A stretch of 64,000 bases of DNA. Origin: Maliibacterium massiliense (GTDB lineage: Bacteria; Bacillota; Clostridia; Christensenellales; Maliibacteriaceae). Shown in pieces: positions 31,814 through 41,654 of the stretch. Under the pieces are notes generated by a model. It ran no database searches. It saw only the letters and a program-made list of their open reading frames with translations, and was not told the DNA's origin. A program made the position numbers and the translations under genes. Within the stretch, counting starts at the first letter, position 1. Each line of letters opens with the position of its first letter. The stretch is taken from the NCBI RefSeq assembly GCF_900604345.1, contig NZ_LR026983.1, positions 372,001-436,000 of the forward strand. Reading direction: 5' to 3'.

Positions 31814-34080
31814 GCCTTTTCCTCCACCTCAAGGGATTTGCTGACGGACTTGGCGTCGGTCTGCCCGTCAAGCGTGGGATACTCGATGCGCTCGTGGTAC
31901 ACGCCCTTGAGCGCTCGCGCCAGCGTATGGATGACGGTGGTGACCTCCATGAGCGTCAGATGACACTCGTTGAGCTGCCCGTCGTCCAGCTTGCCGCGCA
32001 CCAGCTTATCGACCTTCTCCACAATGCGCTCGGGCGTGGGGTCCTCCATGGCGCGCACCGCGGCCTCCACGGTATCGGCCAGCATGATCACCGCGGCCTC
32101 GCGCGTCTGCGGCCGGGGGCCGGGGTAACGGAAGTCCATCATATTCACAGCGGTGCCGTCGCGCTTGGCGCGCTCGCAGGCCTTGACGTAGAAGTACATC
32201 ACCGCCGTGGTGCCGTGGTGCTGCAGGATAATATCCTGCAGGGGCGTGGGCAGTTTGTATTTCTGGGCGTACACCAGGCCGTCTGCCGGGTGCGAGGTGA
32301 TGATCATGGCGGAAAGCTCGGGCGCGATGCGGTCGTGGGGATTGTCGTTGCCCGGCTGGTTTTCCTTAAAGAAGTAGGGCCGCTTGAGCTTGCCCACATC
32401 GTGGTAATACGCGCCCACGCGGGCCAGCAGGCCGTTTGCGCCGATGGCGTCGGCCGCCTGCTCGGCCAAATTGGCCACGATGATGCTGTGATGATACGTG
32501 CCTGGCGCCTCCATCAGCAGCTTTTTCAAGAGCGGCTGGTGGGGGTTAGAGAGCTCCAGCAGTTTCATGGGGGTGACCAGGTTAAAGAGCATCTCCCACA
32601 GCGGCAGGGTGCCCAGGCTCAGCACGCCGGCCAAAAAGCCGGATAGCAGGCCGATGCCCCCCGCGGTAAGGATTTCGGAGATGCTGTTGGTGGTCAAAAT
32701 GCCGGTGGTGCCGTAGCCGATGGCGGCGGCCACGCTGACCACCAGGCCCGCCCACAGCAGCGTGGTGCGTTGCACCTGCTTGCGCCGCAGCACAAAGATG
32801 CCCACCGAACCCGCAAACACGTTGACCAAGATCAGGTAGAGCATGGTGATGCTGAGCATCTCGCCGCTCTCCCCTGCCATCAGGCCCACCAACACGGCGA
32901 TCGCCGTATTGAACACCAGCGCCAGCCTGTCGCGGAAGAGCACCGCCACCATCAGCCCGCCCGCGGCCACAGGCACCACGCGCGCGTCGATCATCTGGCA
33001 GAAGTAGCCCACCGCCATCATCATGGTGATGATGATGCACAGCAGCAGCACCTTGGGCGTATCGCGCAGGTAGGCCGGGCAGAACAGGTAGATATACCAT
33101 CCCAGCATGCCCAGCACCATCGCCACCATGGCGCACACGCCCACATACAGCGAGAGGTCCAGCGTTTTGGATTTGAGCAGGCCCAGGCTATCGAGCACCG
33201 CCCACTGCGCCTGGGTGATGCGCTTGCCCTCTTCCACGACGATCTCGCCTTTTTTGTAGGTGACGGGGGTGACGCTCTCCTTGGCCTTTTCCTGCGCGGC
33301 CTTCAGGGCGTCCGCATCGTAGAGCATGTTGGGCCGCACAAAGTGCTGCACGCTCTGCGCGGCGACGTCCTGCACCTCCTGCGCGTAGGCGCCGAGGTTG
33401 GATGTAAGGCCGTCCGCAACGCCCTGCACCGTCTCCTCCAACCCCGTCTCCTTGATGCCGCCGTTCATGGCGGTTTGGATGCTGCTGCGAAGCAGCACGC
33501 ACAGCTCGTTCATCTGGCTGGCGCTCAAGCCGAGCAGCGCGCGGGTCTCCTGGTCGGTAATCTTAAAGGGCAGCTGGTTTTGAATAGAGGCAAGGAACGT
33601 GCCGGAGTACTGGAACTTGGCCTCGTTCGGCGTGCGGTCAGGGAACTGTTGGCGCTGTTCCTCCACCCAGCGGGTGCGCTCAGTCTCCCCTTGTGTGACG
33701 ATGGTCTTGAGCGTGGCAGTAAAGCTGTCCACATCCTCCATTACGCTCTGGGTAACGGTGTCATCCTGGGTGTATTTGATGTCCACCGACTGGGCGGCCT
33801 TGTCGTAGAGGGCCTGGGTAGAGAGCTTGTCCTCCACGTCCTTGGTGGCCTTGATGGTGGCGGGCGCCACATCGTCCACGCGCAGGTCGTAGCGCTTGGG
33901 TGATACCGCCATGATGATCAGCACCACGCACAGCACAAAGGTAACCAGCCCCATCAGCACCGCGGCCATCAGCTGCCTGCGGGTGGGCTTTTCCTTGATA
34001 TCCACTGCGCCCACCTGCGCCTTGGGCGTCGCTTCCCGCGCGACGGGCGCGTCCTTTTTGCCTCTGGGCTGTCTTTTCAT
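31810..34080 (-). CDS. pgpH: 7TM-HD phosphodiesterase (PgpH/YqfF family)
   Basis: Membrane protein that in Listeria and Bacillus hydrolyses cyclic di-AMP. 756 residues: N-terminal helix (about 37-59), a large extracytoplasmic region (about 60-315), seven helices (about 320-500) and a cytosolic HD domain with YHHSIIVANLAEQAAD near 533, YYHDVGKL near 562 and DTVEAAVRAM. The overlap with phoH and ybeY by 4 bp each suggests translational coupling. c-di-AMP specificity is inferred from the family. Confidence 0.94.
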   Translation of the reverse strand: MKRQPRGKKDAPVAREATPKAQVGAVDIKEKPTRRQLMAAVLMGLVTFVLCVVLIIMAVSPKRYDLRVDDVAPATIKATKDVEDKLSTQALYDKAAQSVDIKYTQDDTVTQSVMEDVDSFTATLKTIVTQGETERTRWVEEQRQQFPDRTPNEAKFQYSGTFLASIQNQLPFKITDQETRALLGLSASQMNELCVLLRSSIQTAMNGGIKETGLEETVQGVADGLTSNLGAYAQEVQDVAAQSVQHFVRPNMLYDADALKAAQEKAKESVTPVTYKKGEIVVEEGKRITQAQWAVLDSLGLLKSKTLDLSLYVGVCAMVAMVLGMLGWYIYLFCPAYLRDTPKVLLLCIIITMMMAVGYFCQMIDARVVPVAAGGLMVAVLFRDRLALVFNTAIAVLVGLMAGESGEMLSITMLYLILVNVFAGSVGIFVLRRKQVQRTTLLWAGLVVSVAAAIGYGTTGILTTNSISEILTAGGIGLLSGFLAGVLSLGTLPLWEMLFNLVTPMKLLELSNPHQPLLKKLLMEAPGTYHHSIIVANLAEQAADAIGANGLLARVGAYYHDVGKLKRPYFFKENQPGNDNPHDRIAPELSAMIITSHPADGLVYAQKYKLPTPLQDIILQHHGTTAVMYFYVKACERAKRDGTAVNMMDFRYPGPRPQTREAAVIMLADTVEAAVRAMEDPTPERIVEKVDKLVRGKLDDGQLNECHLTLMEVTTVIHTLARALKGVYHERIEYPTLDGQTDAKSVSKSLEVEEKA

Positions 34081-35129
34081 GGGCGACGCCCCTCCTTTTT
34101 ACGCCGCTCGTAGCGGTCGTACGCCTGGATAATGGCTTGTACCAATTCGTGGCGCACCACGTCCCTGTGCGTCAACTCCATCACCGATACCCCGGGGACG
34201 TTCTGCAGCACGCGCGATGCCTCCACCAGGCCGCTTTTGCGCTGCTCGGGCAGATCGATCTGGGTGACGTCGCCGGTGACGATCATCTTGGAACCAAAGC
34301 CCAGGCGGGTCAAAAACATTTTCATCTGCTCGGGCGAGGTGTTCTGCCCCTCGTCCAGGATCACAAACGCGTCGTTGAGCGTGCGGCCACGCATGTAGGC
34401 AAGGGGCGCGATCTCGATGGCGCCGCGCTCCACCAGGCGCTGGTACATCTCCACGCCGATCATCTCATAGAGCGCGTCGTAGAGCGGCCGCAGGTACGGA
34501 TCCACCTTGCTCTGCAGATCGCCAGGCAGAAAGCCCAGCTTCTCGCCCGCCTCCACGGCGGGGCGGGTCAGGATGATGCGGGTGACCTCTTTATTCTTCA
34601 GCGCCAGCACCGCCATGGCCATGGCCAGGTAGGTTTTGCCTGTGCCCGCTGGGCCGATGCCAAACACCACCGTGTTTTTGCGGATGGCGTCCACGTAGCG
34701 CTGCTGGCCGGGCGTCTTGCAGCGGATGGGCTTGCCGCGGTAGGTGACCAGCACCATGTCGTGCATGATCTCCTCGATCATATCCCCCTTGCCCTCCTGG
34801 GCCAGCGCCAGCGCGTAGCGGATGGATCCGCGGTCGATGGTTTCCCCCCGCGCCACGCCGGGCAGCAGCTTTTCCAGCACCAGACGCGCCTGCGCCACCT
34901 TATCGGCGGGGCCGCGCAGTTCCACCGCGCTGTCACGCGCCGCCACGTCCACGCCCATCTCCTCCTGGATCAGGCGGACGTTTTCATCAAAACTGCCAAA
35001 GAGCTGGCGCACCTGCTCCATCGATTCCACCTCAATGGTGCTGGTGATCATCTCCTCGGGCAATTGAAGCGAACCTTCCTGCAACAAAAGCAAAGGACCT
35101 CCCTTGAAAAAATGGTGTGTATCTTGCAT
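34077..35129 (-). CDS. phoH: PhoH-like ATPase
   Basis: Predicted ATPase/RNA-associated protein of the PhoH family. Walker [16 protein letters not shown] near 148, the conserved [18 protein letters not shown] near 178 and Walker [16 protein letters not shown] near 243. Length about 350. Start choice is uncertain: ATG at 35129 overlaps the yqfD stop by one base (TGATG), whereas homologues usually begin nearer the ATG at 35051 or the TTG three codons before it. Between yqfD and pgpH as in Bacillus. Confidence 0.93.
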   Translation of the reverse strand: MQDTHHFFKGGPLLLLQEGSLQLPEEMITSTIEVESMEQVRQLFGSFDENVRLIQEEMGVDVAARDSAVELRGPADKVAQARLVLEKLLPGVARGETIDRGSIRYALALAQEGKGDMIEEIMHDMVLVTYRGKPIRCKTPGQQRYVDAIRKNTVVFGIGPAGTGKTYLAMAMAVLALKNKEVTRIILTRPAVEAGEKLGFLPGDLQSKVDPYLRPLYDALYEMIGVEMYQRLVERGAIEIAPLAYMRGRTLNDAFVILDEGQNTSPEQMKMFLTRLGFGSKMIVTGDVTQIDLPEQRKSGLVEASRVLQNVPGVSVMELTHRDVVRHELVQAIIQAYDRYERRKKEGRRP

Positions 35130-36361
35130 CAGCCGGCCGGCGTTGGCGTGGGCACGGGATGCTCCGCGCGCCACTGCGCCTCGTCAAAGGGCACGGTTTC
35201 GCCGATCTCCTGCCGGGTGGTGGCGGTGTAGCGCACGATGAGCTTGTTTTCCCGGGTCTCGCTCTGCACATGCTCCTCAATGACGCTGACCCCCTCGGGA
35301 ATCTGCGCCTCCGCCTGGGCCTTGGCGACCTTGAGCGCCTCCTGCTGCAGCCGCTCCATGTCCAGCATCTCGGGCTGGGATGTCATCTCGTAGCACTGCT
35401 CGCGCACCACGTACACCGGCAGAAAAAACTGCTGCCCCGCGCTGGCGTAGCGGGTCTGTTCGATATCGTAGTGTTCGAACGGCACATCCTGCGCGCCCAT
35501 GGGGATCACCCAAGAGCCCATCAGCATGTAGCGGCGGGAGACGCTCCTGCCGGTGCGCACAAAGGCGGCGGCCTCCAAATCCAGCTGCGCCTCGCCCTGG
35601 TACCATATCTTGGCAAACACGTGGCCCAGCGCGCGCACAGGGCGCATCAGCTCCGGCTCGTTTGCATTGCCCACCCCCTCGATGAGCAGTGTGCCGCGCT
35701 TGACCAGCTGGCCGGGGACCACGCGCGCCGTGCCCGCCAAGGGCAGCACGCTTTCGATCACCGCGTCCTGCGTAGAAACGATGTGGGCGCTCTGGCCGCG
35801 CGGAAAGATCTCCGGCGCGGGGATCTCGGGATGGGCCTGCACCACCAGACGCACGCCGCGCACCTCCACCGCCATCCACGTCATGGAGGGCACCTGGATC
35901 ATCAGCGTATCGCGCAGGGTGTGCGTATCGATGCTGTGCCGGTACATGCCCTTATGCATGCCCTCGCGTGCCAGCACCGAGAGCACCTGCTGTTGCACAG
36001 CTTGCGGGCAACCGGAGACATCGATCTCCCAGATGAACTGGGCGGCCACAAGCAGCGCCCCGATGCACAGCACCAGCCCAGCCGAGAGCATCCAGCGCGC
36101 GCGCAGCGGCGCCAATATAAAAAAGATGCCCGCGCGTTTTTCCACATGGATGCGCAGGCCCAGCTCCTGGCACAGCGCGCAGTAGGCGCCAAGGCTCGTG
36201 CGGCTGACGCATAGCGTCATCACGCCGTAGGAGACCCTGTGCACATCCCACAAAAGAAGCCCCTCTGCAAGCGCACGGTTGATGCACTTCTCCAGCGCCC
36301 TTCCTTCCACCCTGATGATAACATATCCACGAATAAAGCGCCATAACCGCGTAAATTTCAT
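35129..36361 (-). CDS. yqfD: Sporulation protein YqfD
   Basis: Membrane protein required for efficient sporulation, possibly via the mother-cell SpoIIIA/SigE programme. 410 residues: N-terminal YqfD domain (MKFTRLWRFIRGYVIIRVEG), a single transmembrane helix (about 88-110, MLSAGLVLCIGALLVAAQF), and a large extracytoplasmic domain with a POTRA-like beginning (EIDVSGCPQAVQQQVLSVL) and GQLVKRGTLLIEGV near 230. The C-terminus ends Pro-Thr-rich. Found after yqfC, supporting a spore-forming host. Confidence 0.9.
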   Translation of the reverse strand: MKFTRLWRFIRGYVIIRVEGRALEKCINRALAEGLLLWDVHRVSYGVMTLCVSRTSLGAYCALCQELGLRIHVEKRAGIFFILAPLRARWMLSAGLVLCIGALLVAAQFIWEIDVSGCPQAVQQQVLSVLAREGMHKGMYRHSIDTHTLRDTLMIQVPSMTWMAVEVRGVRLVVQAHPEIPAPEIFPRGQSAHIVSTQDAVIESVLPLAGTARVVPGQLVKRGTLLIEGVGNANEPELMRPVRALGHVFAKIWYQGEAQLDLEAAAFVRTGRSVSRRYMLMGSWVIPMGAQDVPFEHYDIEQTRYASAGQQFFLPVYVVREQCYEMTSQPEMLDMERLQQEALKVAKAQAEAQIPEGVSVIEEHVQSETRENKLIVRYTATTRQEIGETVPFDEAQWRAEHPVPTPTPAG

Positions 36362-36417
36362 CGCCGTCTGCCCCCCTGATACAAAGCGCGTGTCCCACTT
36401 TTGTGCAAAAAAGCGCG

Positions 36418-36720
36418 CTATCTGGCGCGCAAAAACCCTACGGTGTCGATGCGCCCCACCAGCATGGTGTTCTCGGGGGTGATTTCCTCAAGCATAAGGC
36501 GCTCTCCCTCCACGCTGAGGATTGCAGTGGCTGTGCGCAGCCGGATGCGCGTCTGGGTATATTCCAGCATGCCGCGGTGGCCCTCCACGTACAGCCGTCC
36601 ATCGCCCAGCAGGATGATGCGCGGTACATCCCCGATGGTATCCTCCGGGATATCAAAAAATGAGGTGATGACGTGGCTGCCGCGCGTGCGCGCGCCCTTT
36701 TCTTTTTTGGCCTTCTTCAT
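36418..36720 (-). CDS. yqfC: YabP/YqfC family sporulation protein
   Basis: Small protein (100 residues) of the YabP/YqfC family, a SigE-dependent sporulation gene in Bacillus that may cooperate with YqfD. Start ATG at 36720 with GGGGG seven bases upstream. The body shows the family pattern IPEDTIGDVPRIILLGD, then GMLEYTQTRIRLRT and the hydrophobic repeat ending LVGRIDTVGF. No membrane helix. Directly upstream of yqfD. Confidence 0.88.
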   Translation of the reverse strand: MKKAKKEKGARTRGSHVITSFFDIPEDTIGDVPRIILLGDGRLYVEGHRGMLEYTQTRIRLRTATAILSVEGERLMLEEITPENTMLVGRIDTVGFLRAR

Positions 36721-36801
36721 TGGTATACCCCCGAAAAGCATAGTATCCCCTTTTTAACCTATGCAGGGGTGTGGGGAATCAGAAGGGAAGCGGGCAAAAT
36801 G

Positions 36802-36834
36802 AAAAAGCCGGCCCCGGGCAAGCCCGGACCGGCC
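36802..36834 (-). terminator. Intrinsic terminator after rpsU
   Basis: Minus-strand GGCCGG-T-CCGGGC pairs with GCCCGG-G-CCGGC around a short loop and ends in five T. It should separate rpsU from yqfC. Confidence 0.88.
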
Positions 36835-36846
36835 ATTTTCCACACA

Positions 36847-37020
36847 TTAATATTTACGCTTGCGTGCAGCCTCAGCTTTCTTTTTGCGCTTGACGCTGGG
36901 CTTCTCATAATGCTCTCTTTTGCGAATCTCCGCCAATACGCCGGCGCGGGCGCATTTACGTTTGAAACGTTTCAGAGCGCTTTCAAGGGATTCGTTTTCC
37001 CCCACTCGAATTTCTGACAT
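36847..37020 (-). CDS. rpsU: 30S ribosomal protein S21
   Basis: 57-residue basic ribosomal protein starting [19 protein letters not shown], ending [13 protein letters not shown]. Length and charge are normal for Firmicutes S21. Start ATG at 37020 follows GGAGGGGGTG. It lies between hinT and yqfC, close to its Bacillus position, though the yqeY gene that usually follows is missing. Confidence 0.96.
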   Translation of the reverse strand: MSEIRVGENESLESALKRFKRKCARAGVLAEIRKREHYEKPSVKRKKKAEAARKRKY

Positions 37021-37154
37021 GCTTTTACACCCCCTCCGGCTTTCTTGGAGATCACGTCTCGCCAAAGTGCGTCTTTGGGGTACTCCAACGCACTAACCCA
37101 TTATACTCCCACTAATTTGGGTGTGTCAACCTGATTTTGTCGCGGGCGCGCGCA

Positions 37155-37505
37155 TCAGCCCATCTGGCCTGAGAGCGCGCGGCCGCCCAGCACGTGCAGG
37201 TGCAGGTGCTGCACGCTCTGCGCGCCGTCCTTGCCGGTGTTGATCACCAGGCGGAAGCCCGCGTCCGCAATGCCCGCGGCCTTGGCCATCTGCTGGGCGA
37301 CGAACATCATGTGCCCCAGCAGGGCCTTATCCTCCGGCGCCATCTGCGCGATGCTTGCCAGGTGTTTTTTGGGCAACACCAGCATATGCATGGGCGCCTG
37401 GGGGTTGATATCGTGGATGACCACCACCTGTTCGTCCTCATAGGCGCGCTTGGCGGGGATTTCCCCGGCGATGATCTTGCAAAACAGGCAATCTTCCATA
37501 TCCAT
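37155..37505 (-). CDS. hinT: HIT-family nucleotide-binding hydrolase
   Basis: Purine-nucleotide phosphoramidase-type protein. 116 residues with the zinc Cys pair CLFC near 6-9, IHDINPQAPMHMLVLPKKH near 30-48, and the histidine triad HLHLHVLGG near 100. ATG at 37505 has GGAGGA about ten bases upstream; a second ATG two codons later is possible. Follows mtaB. Confidence 0.94.
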   Translation of the reverse strand: MDMEDCLFCKIIAGEIPAKRAYEDEQVVVIHDINPQAPMHMLVLPKKHLASIAQMAPEDKALLGHMMFVAQQMAKAAGIADAGFRLVINTGKDGAQSVQHLHLHVLGGRALSGQMG

Positions 37506-37560
37506 GGTGATTGACTCCTCCTTTTTCTCGGTTGCTTTGGTTGCTTTAATACTGATGCTT

Positions 37561-38889
37561 TTATTCGATGGACAGGCCGCAAAGTCCTTCCTCGTCAAGC
37601 TCGGTAATTTTGCACCTTTTGAGGCTGCCGCGGGCGTGATCGCCCGCAACCAGCACCAGCAGGTCGTGCGGGGTGCGCCCCCACGTGCCGCCGCTTTGGT
37701 GCGGCTCCTCAAAGAGCACGGGCTGCACGCTGCCCACAAATTGCTGCGCATAAGCGCGCGCAAGCGTTTTTCCAAGCGCCATAAGCTTGTGGGCGCGCGC
37801 CTCCTTGACGGGCGCCGGCACCTGGCCCGGCATGGACGCCGCCCGGGTCCCCTCGCGCGGCGAATAGGGAAACACGTGCATGTGCGCAAGCCGGATGCGC
37901 GCAGCAAACGCGCACGTCTCTTCAAATTCCGCCTCCGTCTCCCCCGGAAAGCCCACCATCATATCCGTGGTGAGCGCCGCATCCGAAAAGGCGTGCCGCA
38001 GCGCCTCCACGCCCAGCGCGTACGCGGCTGTATCGTAGGCACGGCCCATGCGGGCAAGCACCCCGTCGCTGCCCGACTGCAGCGCCACATGGAACTGCGG
38101 GCACAGATGCGCCAGGCGCGATGCGCGCGCAAGGAAGGCATCGTTGAGCAGCGCGGGCTCCAGCGACCCCAAACGAATGCGCACAATACCTTCAATGCGG
38201 TCAACGGCCTCCAGCAAATCCGCCAGATACTGCCCCGGGTAGCGCTCCTGGCCCAGGTCCCGCCCGTAGCTGGTCAGGTGGATGCCCGTCAGCACGATCT
38301 CAGGCACGCCCGCCGCTGCCAGCGTGCGCGCCTCCTGCAGCGCGTCCTCAAGCGGCCGGCTGCGGATGGGCCCGCGCACGTAGGGAATGATGCAGTAGGC
38401 GCAGAACTGGTCGCACCCCTCCTGGATTTTGAGCACCGCGCGCGTGCGGGCGTGCATGCCGCTGATGTGCAGCTTTTCAAAGCTCCCCGCCCGATCGATA
38501 TCGCCCACCGCGTCTATCTTGCCGCCCCCCTGGAGCACCTCCAGCGCCTGGCGCGCAACCGCCGCGCGATGCTGGGGGCCCAGCACCATGCCCACGCCGG
38601 GCAGCGCCAGCAGCTCTTGCCCCGCCCGCTGGGCGTAGCAGCCCGCCACGATCACCAGCGCATCGGGATGCTTGCGGTGGGCGCGCGCGATCATCTGTCG
38701 GCTCTTGCGGTCCGAGACGTGGGTGACGGTGCAGGTGTTGACCACGTAGACATCCGCCGCCTCGTGAAACGCCACCTCCACAAAGCCCTGCGCAAGGAAC
38801 TGCTCGCGCATGGCCTGGGTGTCGTATTGATTGACCTTGCAGCCCAGCGTATAAAACGCGACGGTATACACCCGTTGCAACCTATCCAA
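37561..38889 (-). CDS. mtaB: tRNA t6A37 methylthiotransferase MtaB
   Basis: Radical-SAM enzyme converting t6A37 to ms2t6A37 in tRNA. 442 residues: UPF0004 domain with Cys at TLGCKVNQYD (about 17), NTCTVTHVSDRKSRQ (about 52) and GCYAQR (about 84); radical-SAM motif CDQFCAYCIIPYVRGPIRSR near 157; C-terminal TRAM domain. The TxxHVSDRKSRQ and HLTSYGRD elements are those of the MtaB/YqeV rather than the MiaB group. Three bases after rsmE. Confidence 0.94.
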   Translation of the reverse strand: MDRLQRVYTVAFYTLGCKVNQYDTQAMREQFLAQGFVEVAFHEAADVYVVNTCTVTHVSDRKSRQMIARAHRKHPDALVIVAGCYAQRAGQELLALPGVGMVLGPQHRAAVARQALEVLQGGGKIDAVGDIDRAGSFEKLHISGMHARTRAVLKIQEGCDQFCAYCIIPYVRGPIRSRPLEDALQEARTLAAAGVPEIVLTGIHLTSYGRDLGQERYPGQYLADLLEAVDRIEGIVRIRLGSLEPALLNDAFLARASRLAHLCPQFHVALQSGSDGVLARMGRAYDTAAYALGVEALRHAFSDAALTTDMMVGFPGETEAEFEETCAFAARIRLAHMHVFPYSPREGTRAASMPGQVPAPVKEARAHKLMALGKTLARAYAQQFVGSVQPVLFEEPHQSGGTWGRTPHDLLVLVAGDHARGSLKRCKITELDEEGLCGLSIE

Positions 38890-38891
38890 GC

Positions 38892-39641
38892 TTACCGCTC
38901 CCCCATCTCGCCCAACAGATACTGCACAATGGCAAGCAGCGCAAGCGGCGCGGTCTCGCAGCGCAGGATGCGCCTGCCCAGCGTCACCGTGCGCGCGCCC
39001 GTCTGCGCCATGCGTGCCACCTCCTCAAAAGACATGCCCCCCTCGGGGCCCACCACAAGAGCAAGCGGCGCGTCCTCGGGCGCGTCCATGAGCGCCGCCT
39101 TAAGCCCCCCTTGCGTCGCCTCCTCCCACGCCACAATCGCGCGGGGGAATGCCGCAAGCTGCGCGCAGAGCGCGGACAAATCGATGCACGCGCCCACCTC
39201 CGGCACCACGGCCCTTCCGGCCTGCTTGGCGGCCTCGCGGGCGATGCGCTGCCAGCGTGCGCGCTTTTTCTCTTCGTCCCTGCCCGCGTCAAGGCGGGCC
39301 ACGCAGCGCGCCATGCGCACCGGCACGACCGCGCAGGCACCCAGCTCCACGGCCTTCTGCACCACAAAATCCATCTTATCCCCCTTGGGCAGACCCATAA
39401 AAAGGGTGATGGGCCTGCGCGGCTCCCCGCTGCCCTGCTGCACCGGCCCCGCGGCAAACACGCACGCCTGCTGCGCAATCTCCACCAGCCTGGCCGGCGC
39501 GCTTGCGCCCGCGCCGTCCACCAGCAGCGCCTCGTCGCCCGCCTGCATGCGCAGCACGCGCAGGATATGGCGCGCCTCGCTCCCCGTCACCCGCACAAGC
39601 GCCCCCTCCTTTAGGGGCTCGTCCACAAAAAACCGGCGCAT
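38892..39641 (-). CDS. rsmE: 16S rRNA (uracil1498-N3)-methyltransferase
   Basis: SPOUT-class methyltransferase. From ATG at 39641, 249 residues: N-terminal PUA-like domain (MRRFFVDEPLKEGALVRVTGSEARHILRVLR-type opening) and a knotted C-terminal domain with LVVGPEGGMSFEE near 190 and LGRRILRCETAPLALLA near 217. Between prmA and mtaB, matching Bacillus yqeU. Confidence 0.94.
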   Translation of the reverse strand: MRRFFVDEPLKEGALVRVTGSEARHILRVLRMQAGDEALLVDGAGASAPARLVEIAQQACVFAAGPVQQGSGEPRRPITLFMGLPKGDKMDFVVQKAVELGACAVVPVRMARCVARLDAGRDEEKKRARWQRIAREAAKQAGRAVVPEVGACIDLSALCAQLAAFPRAIVAWEEATQGGLKAALMDAPEDAPLALVVGPEGGMSFEEVARMAQTGARTVTLGRRILRCETAPLALLAIVQYLLGEMGER

Positions 39642-39655
39642 CGCTTCATCGCTCC

Positions 39656-40636
39656 TTATTGGCCGCAGGCTTTGGCGCGGATCGCCATCCAGCCGTTCTT
39701 TTCCCTCTCCTCCACCACGCGCAGGCCCGCCCGCACCATCTGTGCGCACACGTCCGCACGGCGCTCGCAGATGATGCCCGAGGCGATGAACGTACCGCCC
39801 GATCTGAGCACGCGCGCGGCGTAGGGCGTCAGGTTGATCACGACGTCGGCCACGATGTTTGCCACCACCACGTCAAAGCCCGCGCCCACCTGCCTTTGGA
39901 TGTTCACGTCCTGCACGATGTTGCCCGCAAGCACGCGGTAGCGGTCCCTGCCGATGCCGTTCATCGCGGCGTTTTCATAGGCGATATCCACGGCGTTGGG
40001 GTCGATGTCCACGCCAAAGGCCTCCCCCGCGCCCAGCAGCAGCGCGGCGATAGAGAGAATGCCGCTGCCGCATCCCGCGTCCAGCACCCGATCGCCCGGC
40101 TGCACCACCTGCTGCAGCGCCTCCAGACAAAGCGCGGTGGTCTCGTGCTGGCCCGTGCCGAACACCATGCCCGGGTTAATGTTGAGCACGACGCCGCCTT
40201 CCATCTCCTCGGGCAACGCCTCCCAGGCGGGCTTGACCACCAGGCGCGCGCCGATGCGCATGGGCTTGTAGTACTGCTTCCAGTTATTGGCCCAATCCTC
40301 CTGGCGCACAATCTGCTCGCTAAAAGTAAGGCCGCCCATATCCACGCCCAGCGCCTGGCCGCGCAGCCAGTCGATGCGCGCCCTTGCCGCGTCGCGCAGG
40401 GCCCGACCCGACGCATTGTCCGATACATATGCGCGCACGCAGGGCTTACGCGCACCGCGCAGTACCGCATCTGCGTCCACGTAGTCCCAGTAAGCGGCCA
40501 CCTCGGCCAAAAAGCGCTCGACGCTCGCCTTATCCTCAATGATCTCCGTCTGCTCGATGCCCACCGCCTCCAGCGCGCCGCAGACGATCTCCAGGCCGCT
40601 TTGGGTGGTGTCGATGCAGATCTGTATATAATCCAT
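39656..40636 (-). CDS. prmA: Ribosomal protein L11 methyltransferase
   Basis: Methylates L11 using SAM. Start ATG at 40636 (MDYIQICIDTTQSG) with AAAGGGA upstream, 326 residues: substrate domain (about 1-110), linker, and Rossmann domain with VLDAGCGSGILSIAALLLGA near 187 and NIVADVVINL near 250. In Firmicutes prmA normally follows dnaJ directly; here five unrelated genes lie between them. Confidence 0.95.
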   Translation of the reverse strand: MDYIQICIDTTQSGLEIVCGALEAVGIEQTEIIEDKASVERFLAEVAAYWDYVDADAVLRGARKPCVRAYVSDNASGRALRDAARARIDWLRGQALGVDMGGLTFSEQIVRQEDWANNWKQYYKPMRIGARLVVKPAWEALPEEMEGGVVLNINPGMVFGTGQHETTALCLEALQQVVQPGDRVLDAGCGSGILSIAALLLGAGEAFGVDIDPNAVDIAYENAAMNGIGRDRYRVLAGNIVQDVNIQRQVGAGFDVVVANIVADVVINLTPYAARVLRSGGTFIASGIICERRADVCAQMVRAGLRVVEEREKNGWMAIRAKACGQ

Positions 40637-40841
40637 AAGACATCCCTTTCCCGCGCAAGGATGCGCGTTGGTCCATGCCTGCGCATGCGCCGCCCGATTG
40701 GCCGCGCCTCTCACCGGCGCAATCCCTACCGCGCCCGCGCAGGCAACCGGCTGGATTCCCCTCGGGGGCATACGCCCTGCATTTTAACATGGCAGCGCCC
40801 CGGCGCGCAATCCATGCGGGGGTGGGGATAGCCTGCGCGTT

Positions 40842-41654
40842 TTATCGCCTGCCGTCCTTGCCGCGATGCCGGCGCTGCGCGCGCAGCTGTTCCAGCGTCT
40901 GGCGCACGCGCGCTACCGCGTCGCTGTAGCGCGGCGCGTGCAAATGCGGAAAGGCGTCCAGCAGGCGCCTGTGCGCCCGGCGGTTTGCCCGCGCCAATTC
41001 CTCTAATCGGGCATGCAGAAGCTCCAGCGAACTTTGCGCGGCCTCACGCCGCGCATCCCAATCCTGCTGCAGCGCGCGGCCCTGCGCCGCGGTATGCGCG
41101 CGCATCTCCTCCAAGACGCGCTGGATGGCCGCAAGCCGGCCGCTGATCTGAAGCGTGGCGCGCACGGCAGAGACAAAATCCAGCGCCAGCGCGCAGGCAA
41201 ATAGTCCCGCAAGCGCGTACAGCCACGCCTGTGGCAGCAGAGCCACCAGGCGCACCACCTGCGGGTGCAGCACCTGCACCACAAGCACGCTCATTACGCC
41301 GAACATCACGCTGTTTTTGAGGCACACGCGGCCGCGGATATTGCAAAAGCGCGCCGAATAGTCCCACCACTTCATGTGGAACGCCTTTTCCATCAGCCAG
41401 CTTGTGACGTACTCCAGCGCGCTTGTCAACAGCAGCCCCAGGCAAAAGACCAATGCCACGTTCCCCGCAAACGGCGCGAGTGTAAGCGCCACCGCCACCG
41501 CGCCAAAGCCGTAGATGGGGCACAGCGGCCCCGCCAGAAAGCCGCGGTTGATACACTTTTTCGCGGGGATGGAACAGTAGACGCTCTCGCACACCCACCC
41601 CAGCACACTGTAGGCGAGAAAATAGAGAAACAGCCGGCACGCCTCATCCCACAT
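40842..41654 (-). CDS. CmpB-like (putative ABC-transporter type IV) membrane protein
   Basis: 270 residues. An N-terminal membrane part with about five hydrophobic segments opens with FLYFLAYSVLGWVCESVYCS, then RGFLAGPLCPIYGFGA; the GW.CE.....F..RGFL.GP.CPIYG pattern matches the CmpB-type domain family often labelled putative ABC-transporter type IV. The C-terminal third (about 180-270) is a soluble Arg/Ala-rich coiled coil. No ATPase partner is nearby and transport is unproven. The start is uncertain; ATG at 41654 overlaps the preceding gene by 11 bp. Confidence 0.75.
   Translation of the reverse strand: MWDEACRLFLYFLAYSVLGWVCESVYCSIPAKKCINRGFLAGPLCPIYGFGAVAVALTLAPFAGNVALVFCLGLLLTSALEYVTSWLMEKAFHMKWWDYSARFCNIRGRVCLKNSVMFGVMSVLVVQVLHPQVVRLVALLPQAWLYALAGLFACALALDFVSAVRATLQISGRLAAIQRVLEEMRAHTAAQGRALQQDWDARREAAQSSLELLHARLEELARANRRAHRRLLDAFPHLHAPRYSDAVARVRQTLEQLRAQRRHRGKDGRR

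Noticed and set aside
36721..36800. Possible sporulation sigma (SigE or SigG) promoter before yqfC
   Set aside because: GCATAGG and GATACTAT resemble the two boxes, but spacing is too short by several bases to claim either.
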